DNA of 17,116 bases from Chitinophagaceae bacterium. GTDB lineage: Bacteria > Bacteroidota > Bacteroidia > Chitinophagales > Chitinophagaceae. Of this stretch, positions 7,824-15,283 are shown in pieces (positions within the stretch are counted from its first letter, which is position 1; each line of letters starts with the position of its first letter). The stretch spans positions 1-17,116 of the forward strand of contig JAEUVW010000167.1 in assembly GCA_016786525.1 (NCBI GenBank), written 5' to 3'. Position numbers and translations under genes: made by a program. The notes beneath the pieces were generated by a model that saw nothing but the letters and a program-made list of their open reading frames with translations, had not been told where the DNA came from and did no database searches.

Positions 7824-8633
7824 ATGCAAAATATCTTTCTCGATGGCCGCAGCCTGGCGGAATTGTGTAGTCTTAAAGGGCGGGTTGCCGTCATTACCGG
7901 CGCATCCAAAGGGATAGGCCTGGCCTGTGCCCGCAGGCTGGCTGAAGGCGGCGCTACGCTTGCACTCTTCGATATTGACCTGGAAAGCGCCCGGGAAGAA
8001 GCGGCAAAAATGGCTGCCGACTTCGGTGTCCGCTGCCTGCCCTTTCGGGTGGATATGACCGATGCCGCCGGCGTACGGGCTGCAATGGAGCAGGTGTACA
8101 ACGAACTCGGGGGTCTGCAGATATGGGTAAACAATGCAGGCATATTCCCGGAGATCGCTGCGCTGGACATCAGCGACGAAAACTACGACCGCCTGATGGC
8201 CCTGGACCAGCGCGGCGCATTCCTGGCGGCACGGGATGCTGCCCGCATGATGCTGCAGAACAAACCTGCCGGGGGCGTGATCATCAATATGGTCTCCGTA
8301 TCCGGCCTGATCGCCGCTACCAATTCGGCCCACTATGTAGCAGCCAAGCACGCCATGACGGGGGCTACCAAAGCATTTGCCCGCGACCTCGCTCCCCATG
8401 GTATCCGCGTACTGGCTATTGCCCCCACCCTGATCGCCACACCGGGTGTGGCAGCTGGTATGGTCGATCCGCATGGGAGTGCAGCCCTTAAGGCATTTAT
8501 CCAGCAAATACCGATGGGCCGCGCCGGGCAGCCCGACGAGGTGGCGCGTGTAGTCTTCTTTGCCGCAAGTGATCTTGCTGCTTTCATGACGGGTACTACA
8601 CTGGTGGTCGATGGCGGCGAGCTGGTCCTGTAA
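7824..8633 (+). CDS. SDR family NAD(P)-dependent oxidoreductase
   Basis: A 269-residue classical short-chain dehydrogenase/reductase. Visible marks are the cofactor loop TGASKGIG (25-32), an acidic residue after strand 2 (FDID, 49-52) that favours NAD over NADP, NNAG (103-106), serines at 158 and 160 (VSVS), and the catalytic pair Tyr171 and Lys175 in YVAAK. The end is typical (FMTGTTLVVDGGELVL). About 18 residues precede the Rossmann fold. The closest general resemblance is to secondary-alcohol or sugar dehydrogenases; the substrate is unknown. It lies on the same strand as the neighbouring stress genes. Confidence 0.94.
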   Translation: MQNIFLDGRSLAELCSLKGRVAVITGASKGIGLACARRLAEGGATLALFDIDLESAREEAAKMAADFGVRCLPFRVDMTDAAGVRAAMEQVYNELGGLQIWVNNAGIFPEIAALDISDENYDRLMALDQRGAFLAARDAARMMLQNKPAGGVIINMVSVSGLIAATNSAHYVAAKHAMTGATKAFARDLAPHGIRVLAIAPTLIATPGVAAGMVDPHGSAALKAFIQQIPMGRAGQPDEVARVVFFAASDLAAFMTGTTLVVDGGELVL

Positions 8634-8668
8634 GCGGCGAAACTTTTTTATTGACCTAAAATGAAACA

Positions 8669-9116
8669 ATGATGGACAAGCAAAAGTTAAAAGATTTCCT
8701 GGTAGCAAGGGAAACAGAAAAGATCAAAACCTTCGAGAATAACCTGAATGCCTTTATCAGCGATTCGCAGATCGACTACAACGAGACCCGGGACGAAGAC
8801 GATTACGTGCATCACTACCAGTCTGCTACGGATTCCAATGTGGCGCACGGGCACCTGCATGTGCATACCGACCACCTGAAAATATTACAGAACCTGGATG
8901 TCTCGCCCAGTGAAAAAGTAAGGCCCGGAGCGGTAATACAGGTAAACGGGCGCTATATGGTGGTGGCCGTGGCCGAATCGGCATTTGAGTTCGGGGGGGG
9001 AACAATTTATTTCCATCTCCACAGCCTCGCCGGTCTATCAATGCATGAAAGACAAAAGAGCAGGAGAAAGCTGCCGCTACAACAGGCAGGTTTTTACCAT
9101 CAGCAGGATCTTCTGA
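8669..9116 (+). pseudogene. GreA/GreB-like C-terminal-domain protein, frameshifted at a G8 tract
   Basis: The first 108 residues (helical N terminus, then VSPSEKVRPGAVIQVNGRYM and VVAVAES) resemble small Bacteroidota proteins related to transcription elongation factors GreA/GreB. As sequenced, the frame leaves this pattern at eight G (8993-9000) and continues as low-complexity sequence to a stop at 9185-9187. Dropping one G restores a family-like ending, GGEQFISISTASPVYQ, continuing to SRIF and a stop at 9114-9116, with the Gre-type SPVYQCMKDKRAGE. The intact protein would be about 148 residues. The shift may be a real mutation, a phase-variable switch or a sequencing error. If real, the unshifted product would overlap the DUF427 start by four bases. 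Confidence 0.7.
8993..9000 (+). repeat. Homopolymer of eight G at the frameshift
   Basis: Eight consecutive G residues inside the Gre-like gene. The reading frame before the tract and the family-like frame after it differ by one base, so the tract is the likely place of the extra base. G tracts of this length can slip in replication and are also a usual source of assembly errors. Confidence 0.9.
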
Positions 9117-9183
9117 ACCCTCATGCAAAAGAGAATGAACCAAATGGTTTTTTTAAAAGCGAACAATTAAAAACAGCAAACAG

Positions 9184-9465
9184 ATGAAAGCAATTTTTAA
9201 CGGTACCGTCATTGCCGAAAGCGACAACACCATCCTGGTGGAAGGCAACCATTATTTCCCGGCAGAGAGCATCAGGAAAGAGTATTTCACCGAGACAAGT
9301 CACCATAGCGTATGCCCCTGGAAAGGCCTGGCCTCTTACTATACTGTTTCTGTAAACGGACAGCAAAACGAAAACGCAGCGTGGTTTTATAAAAATCCCA
9401 TGCCCGCCGCTGCGGAGATCAGGAACTACGTAGCCTTCTGGAAAGGGGTAAGCGTACAAAGCTAA
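9184..9465 (+). CDS. DUF427 domain-containing protein
   Basis: A 93-residue protein covering one DUF427 domain. The N terminus runs KAIFNGTVIAESDNTILVEGNHYFP. The family signature CPWKGLASYY is at 44-53, with Cys44, Trp46 and Lys47 conserved, and the C terminus is YKNPMPAAAEIRNYVAFWKG. The fold is a small beta barrel of unknown biochemical role. The ATG lies 67 bases after the restored end of the Gre-like gene. The next gene starts 10 bases downstream, so the two are probably translated from one message. Confidence 0.9.
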   Translation: MKAIFNGTVIAESDNTILVEGNHYFPAESIRKEYFTETSHHSVCPWKGLASYYTVSVNGQQNENAAWFYKNPMPAAAEIRNYVAFWKGVSVQS

Positions 9466-9475
9466 AACCGGTACT

Positions 9476-9703
9476 ATGACAAAAGAAGCATTGATAGAAC
9501 AGGTACAGGCGCATGGATACTCCGTTGATTTTAGCCTGGAGGAAGATTGCCTGTATTGCCAGGAAAATGGCAACAGGTACCTGCCGGAGCATTTCAGTAT
9601 TGAAGGCAGTTTTCCTTTTTTCGAAAACGGGCAGCAAAAAATGCTGCGCACCGTACAGTCAACAAAGCACGGCCTCACGGGTTATTATATTCAAACAGCC
9701 TGA
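9476..9703 (+). CDS. Small conserved Bacteroidota protein with CxxC, function unknown
   Basis: A 75-residue soluble protein. The N-terminal part (KEALIEQVQAHGYSVDFSLE) and the mid part (DCLYCQENGNRYLPEHFSIE, with Cys25 and Cys28) resemble short Bacteroidota proteins often mislabelled phosphoribosylpyrophosphate synthetase. They share a GYxxDF start, a pattern of short strands, and an ending like KHGLTGYYI. The protein at 13256-13795 has the same N-terminal layout and is a likely paralogue. The CxxC pair could bind metal or be redox active. No function is assigned. Confidence 0.7.
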   Translation: MTKEALIEQVQAHGYSVDFSLEEDCLYCQENGNRYLPEHFSIEGSFPFFENGQQKMLRTVQSTKHGLTGYYIQTA

Positions 9704-9726
9704 GAGGAAAGCCGTTTAGAATGGGC

Positions 9727-9738
9727 GGGTGATCACCC
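9727..9738. promoter_or_regulatory. 12-base perfect palindrome upstream of egtB
   Basis: GGGTGATCACCC reads the same on both strands and lies in the 158-base gap before egtB. One mismatch further out, pairing can resume (G9725 with C9740), so it could also fold as a weak hairpin. A second short dyad, CCGGCTTGCCGG, is at 9789-9800. Either may be an operator or part of a transcription end; there is no T run. No Bacteroidota promoter element was found in this gap. Confidence 0.25.
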
Positions 9739-9861
9739 CCTCCGAAGGCGATGGTGCCGTTTTGTATGAAGAGCGCCAGCTTCCATTTCCGGCTTGCCGG
9801 CACCGCTCCCTGGAATGGAGCACGACTCTGAACAGAATTCTAAACAACATTCAAACACAAC

Positions 9862-11013
9862 ATGATGATGACTTTGCTGCAACGATATAAGACAGTACGC
9901 CAGCGCTCCGAAGCTTTAGCGGTCCCTTTACTCACAGAAGACTTTTCCGTGCAACCCGCCGTTTTTGTTTCTCCACCCAAATGGCACCTGGCGCACATCA
10001 CCTGGTTTTGGGAACAGTTTGTATTGTTGCCTTTCCTCAAAGGATACAAAGTGTATGACGAGAACTTCGCCTATCTCTTCAACAGTTACTACAACAACCT
10101 GGGTGAACGCGTGTTGCGCCCGCATCGCGGCAACATGACCCGGCCACCGCTTGAAGCCGTAATGCGCTACCGTGCGTATATAGACCTGGCCATGCAGGTA
10201 TTGCTGCAACAGGATATACCTGTGGCAACGCAATCCGTCATTCATGTCGGCCTGAACCACGAAGAGCAACACCAGGAGCTGTTTTTGTATGACGTCAAGT
10301 ACATCCTGGGGCTCCAGCCCGGCTTCCCGGTTTACGGAGACGGGTACATCCTGCCTGATGAAGAACAGAGCACACAGTGGCTCCCTGTTGCTGCAGGCCT
10401 TTACCAGCTTGGGTACAAAGGAGCGGGCTTCTGCTTCGATAACGAGCAGAACAGGCACTCTGTTTACCTTAACGATTTCGAGATCGCCGACCGCCTGGTC
10501 ACGAACGGTGAATACCTTGAGTTCATCAGCGATGGCGGCTATGAAAATTTCAACCTGTGGCACGACGACGGCTGGCATTGGAAAAATAAGCAGCAGCTAC
10601 GCACTCCGCTCTACTGGCACCTGGTAGCAGGGGAATGGTATGAGTACGACCTGCATGGCCTGCACAAGCTGAATCTCCAAGCCCCGGTAAATCACATCAG
10701 CCTGTACGAAGCACATGCCTATGCCGCGTATCGCAATAGGCGTCTGCCGACAGAAGCAGAATGGGAAATCGCCAGCGATCACTTTCGCTGGGGCAAACTG
10801 TGGGAATGGACCAACAGCGCTTACCTGCCTTATCCCGGTTTCAATACTGTGCCCGGTGCATTGGGGGAATACAATGGGAAATTCATGATCAACACTATGG
10901 TACTGCGCGGCGCCTCCATCGCCACGACACCGGGCCATAGCCGCAAAACGTACCGCAATTTTTTTTACCCCGATATGCGCTGGCAGTATAGCGGGATCAG
11001 GTTAGTACGATAG
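9862..11013 (+). CDS. egtB: Ergothioneine biosynthesis sulfoxide synthase EgtB
   Basis: EgtB is a non-haem iron enzyme that joins a cysteine-derived sulfur to the imidazole of hercynine using oxygen. This 383-residue protein has the two expected parts: a DinB-like N-terminal domain with the iron ligands His45 (WHLAH), His133 and His137 (GLNHEEQHQEL), and a C-terminal FGE-sulfatase-like domain with RLPTEAEWE (294-302), GKLWEWTNS (311-319), GEYNGKFM (335-342), VLRGAS and YRNFFYPDMRWQYSGIRL. It is near the short end of the family length. The downstream egtD at 15284 supports the call. Three adjacent ATG codons make the exact start uncertain. Whether it uses cysteine or gamma-glutamylcysteine cannot be read from sequence. 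Confidence 0.93.
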   Translation: MMMTLLQRYKTVRQRSEALAVPLLTEDFSVQPAVFVSPPKWHLAHITWFWEQFVLLPFLKGYKVYDENFAYLFNSYYNNLGERVLRPHRGNMTRPPLEAVMRYRAYIDLAMQVLLQQDIPVATQSVIHVGLNHEEQHQELFLYDVKYILGLQPGFPVYGDGYILPDEEQSTQWLPVAAGLYQLGYKGAGFCFDNEQNRHSVYLNDFEIADRLVTNGEYLEFISDGGYENFNLWHDDGWHWKNKQQLRTPLYWHLVAGEWYEYDLHGLHKLNLQAPVNHISLYEAHAYAAYRNRRLPTEAEWEIASDHFRWGKLWEWTNSAYLPYPGFNTVPGALGEYNGKFMINTMVLRGASIATTPGHSRKTYRNFFYPDMRWQYSGIRLVR

Positions 11014-11109
11014 ACCATCAGGCAAAGAAGGAAAAGCAGCGCAACCCTTGATTTCGGCCGGACCCGGATGGATCAGAAAATTAAATGACCTAAACGCTTA
11101 AAATATCCA

Positions 11110-12354
11110 ATGATGAACCAGCAAGAATTTGCAATAAGCAACCGCGACGGCCACGCCCTTTCCTGCATACTCTATACCCCGCACAACGGCCTGTATACGA
11201 CCATTGCCGTTTTTGCCCACTGTTTCACCTGTACCAAAAATATGAAAGCCGTACGGCAGATCAGTATAGAGCTGACGCGCAGAAGCGTTGCCGTGCTCAG
11301 CTTTGATTTCACCGGGCTGGGGCATAGCGAAGGTCACTTCAGCGAAACAAACCTGTCCGGCAATATTGCCGACATAGAAGATGTATGCCGTTATATGCAG
11401 TTGTATTACCGCAATCCGGCGATCCTTATCGGGCATTCGCTCGGGGGAGCAGCCGTTTTGATCGCAGCCAACAGGCTGCCCGCTATACAGGCCGTCGTGG
11501 CCATTGCCGCACCTTCCTATGCCCGGCATGTGACCAGGCATTTCGGCCTGCTGGAGGAGACCATTGACAAAAAGGGGGAGGCAAAGATCTCCATCGGAGG
11601 CCATCCTTTTGCTGTCCGCAAACAATTTCTCGAAGACCTGGACCGCCACAATGTTATTGAAGAAGTCAGGAAACTGAAACGCCCCTTACTGATCCTGCAT
11701 TCCCCCCAGGACAGTATTGTAGGAATAGAGAATGCGGCCTCCCTCTACCATTCCGCCTTTCACCCCAAAAGCTTTATCAGTCTCAATGGCGCCGATCACC
11801 TGCTGAGCAGCAACAGCGATACCCGCTATGTAGCCGATGTAATCGCCAGCTGGGTAAAACGCTACGTAAGCATTGAAACGCCGGAAGATCAGTCCTTAAA
11901 AGACAGGCAGGGGGAACAGGTACTTGTGCATCACGATGTACAGGAAATCTATGTAAGTCATATCTACAACGCCACACTGCATATTTATGGCGATGAGCCA
12001 CTTGCTTCAGGCGGCAGCGGACTGGGGCTGTCGCCTTATGAATTGCTGCTGGCAGCCATCGGTTCCTGCACGGCCCTTACCGTAAAGCTGTATGCACAGC
12101 GCAAAGGCTGGCCCCTGAAAGAGGTGTCCGTGTACCTGAGCCATGCCAGAAAGCATGCCGAAGAACTGAGCCTTGATGTTGAAACTATGGGAAAGATCGA
12201 CCACATCAGCAAGAAGCTGGCGTTTAAAGGCGATCTGACCAAGGAGCAGGTTGAAAAGCTGGCGGAAATAGCCGCCAAATGCCCTGTACATAAAACCGTG
12301 AGCAGTGAAGTGCATTTCACGGAGGAAGTGATTCATGCGCCAGGAAGGAGTTAA
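11110..12354 (+). CDS. Alpha/beta hydrolase fused to OsmC-family domain
   Basis: A 414-residue fusion. Residues 1-250 are an alpha/beta hydrolase of serine-aminopeptidase type: GHSLGG (108-113) with nucleophile Ser110, likely acid Asp201 (HSPQD) and His230 (GADH). Residues about 265-410 are an OsmC/Ohr-type domain with the redox cysteines Cys320 (AIGSC) and Cys391 (AKCPVHKT) that reduce organic hydroperoxides. The same architecture is known in other bacteria as a bifunctional hydrolase/OsmC protein. The hydrolase might free oxidised acyl groups for the OsmC part, which is inference. It follows egtB by 96 bases on the same strand, which ties it to oxidant defence. Confidence 0.92.
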   Translation: MMNQQEFAISNRDGHALSCILYTPHNGLYTTIAVFAHCFTCTKNMKAVRQISIELTRRSVAVLSFDFTGLGHSEGHFSETNLSGNIADIEDVCRYMQLYYRNPAILIGHSLGGAAVLIAANRLPAIQAVVAIAAPSYARHVTRHFGLLEETIDKKGEAKISIGGHPFAVRKQFLEDLDRHNVIEEVRKLKRPLLILHSPQDSIVGIENAASLYHSAFHPKSFISLNGADHLLSSNSDTRYVADVIASWVKRYVSIETPEDQSLKDRQGEQVLVHHDVQEIYVSHIYNATLHIYGDEPLASGGSGLGLSPYELLLAAIGSCTALTVKLYAQRKGWPLKEVSVYLSHARKHAEELSLDVETMGKIDHISKKLAFKGDLTKEQVEKLAEIAAKCPVHKTVSSEVHFTEEVIHAPGRS

Positions 12355-12398
12355 GGAGTTTCAGAGCCTTTATACCCTGGCAATAGAAAGTAAAAACA

Positions 12399-13235
12399 AT
12401 GCGACCAGACAAGTACATACAAACAGAGCAATTCCTGCACAATATGGCACGGATACTCGGCGCAATAGGACAAGCCTACCTGCCCGCCGAGCCCGACTTC
12501 AGCCATACGAATATGAATTGGAAGGAACAGCAAAACCTTTTGCAGACAAGAGACATCCCCATTCCCGGTGGTGCAGGTATCCTCCTGTCCTTTCACCCTC
12601 ATGAACTTCATTTTCATATTACCTGCACTCATCTTCAAAAGAATGACATCGTGATCACCAAAGGGAATGCCTTATCATTTGTTCTTGGGCGAATAGCACA
12701 GGCATTGAAAGCGTATGGCCTGGACAGCCAGGCATTTCAATCCGGTTTGCAATACCGTTTCCCCCAATGGAACGATGTGGACGGCCGCCTGCTCCAGCCG
12801 GAAAAACAATACCTGAAACGCTTTGAGCAGCTGCGCTCCGGGGCCAACAAACAGTTAAAAGATTTTCTGGAGCAAAATCGCCTGAGCAGTGAGGTCAGGA
12901 TATGGCCCGGCAATTTCGACACCGGTATTTATTGCCGCCACGATAGTCGTATAGAGCAATACGCAGGTTACGCACCTGCCGATCAGGAAGCATACAGCCG
13001 GCCTTATTACTACAACAGTTTCCTGGTAAACAGGAAAAGGATCATACCGCATCATTTTCCCCGCCTGCAACATACATATTGGGAAACCCAAAAATGGGGC
13101 GGCGCCATCTTACCCTCCGATGCATTCCGGTCCTGGGAAGATTTTCTAAATGCGGCCCCGGTTTTTTTGCAGCAGACAAGCGACACCTTTTTAAAAGAAA
13201 TAAAGAACAGAAAATTAGAAAAGTCTAGGCGTTAA
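12399..13235 (+). CDS. Conserved protein of unknown function, remotely DUF5996-like
   Basis: A 278-residue soluble protein without signal peptide or membrane segments. Residues 165-260 show a spacing like that of DUF5996: IWPGNFDTGIY (168-178), GYAPADQEAY (190-199), PYYYN (202-206), then a Trp, GGAILPSDAF (234-243) and a helical FL-rich end. The N-terminal half (for example IPGGAGILLSFHPHELHFHIT) does not resemble anything I recognise. Its place between the OsmC fusion and the next small gene (20 bases) suggests shared expression with the egt genes. Function is unknown, and the DUF assignment is tentative. Confidence 0.6.
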   Translation: MRPDKYIQTEQFLHNMARILGAIGQAYLPAEPDFSHTNMNWKEQQNLLQTRDIPIPGGAGILLSFHPHELHFHITCTHLQKNDIVITKGNALSFVLGRIAQALKAYGLDSQAFQSGLQYRFPQWNDVDGRLLQPEKQYLKRFEQLRSGANKQLKDFLEQNRLSSEVRIWPGNFDTGIYCRHDSRIEQYAGYAPADQEAYSRPYYYNSFLVNRKRIIPHHFPRLQHTYWETQKWGGAILPSDAFRSWEDFLNAAPVFLQQTSDTFLKEIKNRKLEKSRR

Positions 13236-13255
13236 AAAAATAAAACAACACAAAT

Positions 13256-13795
13256 ATGAAACTGACAGAGAACGACCTGCTGGGCGCCGTCAACGAATTG
13301 AAGGCAAAAGGCTTTACAGATGATTTTATTGCGGGAGGCAAAGTGCTTCAATCTACCCGGACAGGCAAGACCTACGGAGAGGGTGATTTTACCATCAGCA
13401 ATGCCTACCGTTTTGACCATACAGAGCATGTCACGGATACCCAGAACCTGTATGTGATAGAGACCGCAGACAGTAAAGGCCTGTTGGTAGATATGCTGGC
13501 CGAGCACCTGAACGAAGACGGTGGAATGATCTCCCGCAAAATCGGAACAGGTCTGCAGCAGTACCGCAGTGAAGACCAGCCCATGAAATACGGGATGGAA
13601 AAAGTGCACAAAGCCCGCTTTGAAGCCCAACCCGGAAGATATGAACTGCGTATCGGCTTTCCCGATTTCCCGCCCTGCCCCTTCGGCAATGCGTTCCGCA
13701 TGCTCGGGTACGATAAGGAAGCCCAAAAGTACGTCTGGCTGGTCACCAGCATCCTGAAAGACGGCCGCTTAACGATAGCTCACCATCAATCATAA
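13256..13795 (+). CDS. Conserved protein, paralogue of the 9476-9703 family with long C-terminal extension
   Basis: A 179-residue soluble protein. The first 80 residues (AVNELKAKGFTDDF, DFTISNAYRFDHTEHV, NLYVIETADSKGLLVDML) fit the same small Bacteroidota family as the 75-residue protein at 9476. The remainder, from about residue 90, is an extension with HKARFEAQPGRYELRIGF, a proline- and phenylalanine-rich turn (PDFPPCPFGNAF) and a strand-rich end. The extension is not recognised. It lies 20 bases after the unknown gene and 7 bases before the transporter, so it is in the middle of the egt operon. Function unknown. Confidence 0.75.
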   Translation: MKLTENDLLGAVNELKAKGFTDDFIAGGKVLQSTRTGKTYGEGDFTISNAYRFDHTEHVTDTQNLYVIETADSKGLLVDMLAEHLNEDGGMISRKIGTGLQQYRSEDQPMKYGMEKVHKARFEAQPGRYELRIGFPDFPPCPFGNAFRMLGYDKEAQKYVWLVTSILKDGRLTIAHHQS

Positions 13796-13802
13796 AGATC
13801 AG

Positions 13803-15278
13803 TTGCGCTCCCGGTTCCGACACCTGTTTAAAAATAAAGCCCTCCTGCTGGCGCTCCTGTTCTGGGTGCTTTCGGTGACAGGAGGAATAGTATTTCCACA
13901 GGCTATTATAGCATTTTTGAACCGCACAAACGCCCGGGTATTGCAGGTATTCGGTACCTATTACCTTGTGTTTGGTTTTGTGGTGGTCGGATTGTCAGCG
14001 CTGCTGATGCTGTTGCCCCTCAGCAGGAAAAGGCTGGGTAGCGGGAAAGCCGAATATTCCCGGTTCAGCTGGATAGCCTTGCTGTACAGCACCGGCATGG
14101 GCTCGGGACTCCTGCTGCGTGCCGTACAGGAACCCATTTATTACTACCGGTATCCGCCTGTAAGCCATATCGGCCCGGAACAACTGGCCCTGCAATACAC
14201 ATTCTTTCATTGGGGTTTTACTCCTTGGGCTATGTACAGCCTGTTCGGCCTCATGGTCGCCTGGCAGTTATACATCAAAAAGAAGGGCAACATCGCACAA
14301 GCCGTATTGCCCGGCAGCCAAAACAAAACAGGGGTAAGGATCACTCATCTGTTCATCATACTCATTACCCTGGTCGGTGTTGTCGCCTCGCTGGGCCTGG
14401 GAGCAGGACAATTTATCGGTGGCCTGAAAGTCATCTTTGGATGGAGCATAGGCGACAAGGGCTTGTTGCTAACTGTCTTTGGTGTCGGGCTCATGGCTAC
14501 GGTCTCAGCCCTTACGGGCATACAGAAAATGATCCGGTACCTTGCCGATTTTGACCTGGCCCTGAGTATCTGCTTAATGCTCTTCGTGGCATTGTTCCTG
14601 AGCGGCAGTGCATCTTTAGACACTACCTTGCAAGCCTTCGGTACTTACCTGGTACATTTTGCTGAAATGAGCCTTTCCATCGGCGATTACCGGGCCAGCA
14701 AGGCGTTTACCGAGGACTGGACGGTCTTTTACTGGGCTTTCTGGCTGGCCTGGGTGCCCTTTACCGGTATCTTTATCGCACGCATTTCAAAAGGCAGGAC
14801 CATACGGGAATTTTTATTTGCTACCATTATTGTGCCTGCAATGGCCACCATGCTATGGTTCAGCGTATTTGCCAACAAAGCCATCGCATTGATGCAGCAA
14901 GGCGGAAGCTATGCAGGGGAATACGAAGATCTCTTTACCTCCCTGTATCATTTCCTGTACCAATTGCCGCTGGGCAGCATCACTGTTACGATAACCGCTG
15001 TACTGGTACTGATCGCCATCCTTAACTCCGTAGACTCCGCCATCTTTGTCCTGGCCATGTTTTCAGATCATGGAAACATCAACCCGGCGCCGGTGCACAA
15101 GCTCGCCTGGGGCATCATTATTACCGCCACCTCACTGGGCATCAGTGCCCTGGGCTCTGATGCACTGCTGAACGCCATCAGCAAGTTGCTCATTATTATG
15201 GCTTTGCCATTCAGTATTTTATATGGCTGGCAGATCCTGCGCTTCTTATACCAAACAATCAACGAACGAAAAAAGTAA
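13803..15278 (+). CDS. BCCT family betaine/carnitine/choline-type transporter
   Basis: BCCT carriers move quaternary ammonium compounds through 12 membrane helices. This 491-residue protein has the helix 3 glycine motif GMGSG (98-102) and the aromatic substrate box WAFWLAWVPF (311-320) followed by FIARISKGRTIREF. Against BetP, the first box Trp is Phe (313) while Trp314 and Trp317 remain, so a cation-binding cage is kept. The only start consistent with the first helix is TTG at 13803, since the frame has a stop at 13776-13778 and the next ATG would lose two helices. It lies seven bases after the preceding gene and five before egtD. The position suggests transport of ergothioneine, hercynine or a related betaine; osmoprotectant uptake is the alternative. 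Confidence 0.92.
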   Translation: MRSRFRHLFKNKALLLALLFWVLSVTGGIVFPQAIIAFLNRTNARVLQVFGTYYLVFGFVVVGLSALLMLLPLSRKRLGSGKAEYSRFSWIALLYSTGMGSGLLLRAVQEPIYYYRYPPVSHIGPEQLALQYTFFHWGFTPWAMYSLFGLMVAWQLYIKKKGNIAQAVLPGSQNKTGVRITHLFIILITLVGVVASLGLGAGQFIGGLKVIFGWSIGDKGLLLTVFGVGLMATVSALTGIQKMIRYLADFDLALSICLMLFVALFLSGSASLDTTLQAFGTYLVHFAEMSLSIGDYRASKAFTEDWTVFYWAFWLAWVPFTGIFIARISKGRTIREFLFATIIVPAMATMLWFSVFANKAIALMQQGGSYAGEYEDLFTSLYHFLYQLPLGSITVTITAVLVLIAILNSVDSAIFVLAMFSDHGNINPAPVHKLAWGIIITATSLGISALGSDALLNAISKLLIIMALPFSILYGWQILRFLYQTINERKK

Positions 15279-15283
15279 ACAAA

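Noticed and set aside
7626..8708. 360-codon open frame on the minus strand
   Set aside because: It lies opposite the SDR gene, whose motifs (TGASKGIG, NNAG, YVAAK) are unmistakable; the minus-strand product is rich in His, Cys and Gly with no family features.
9928..10578. 216-codon open frame on the minus strand
   Set aside because: Antisense to egtB, which has clear catalytic residues; no recognisable domain in the minus-strand frame.
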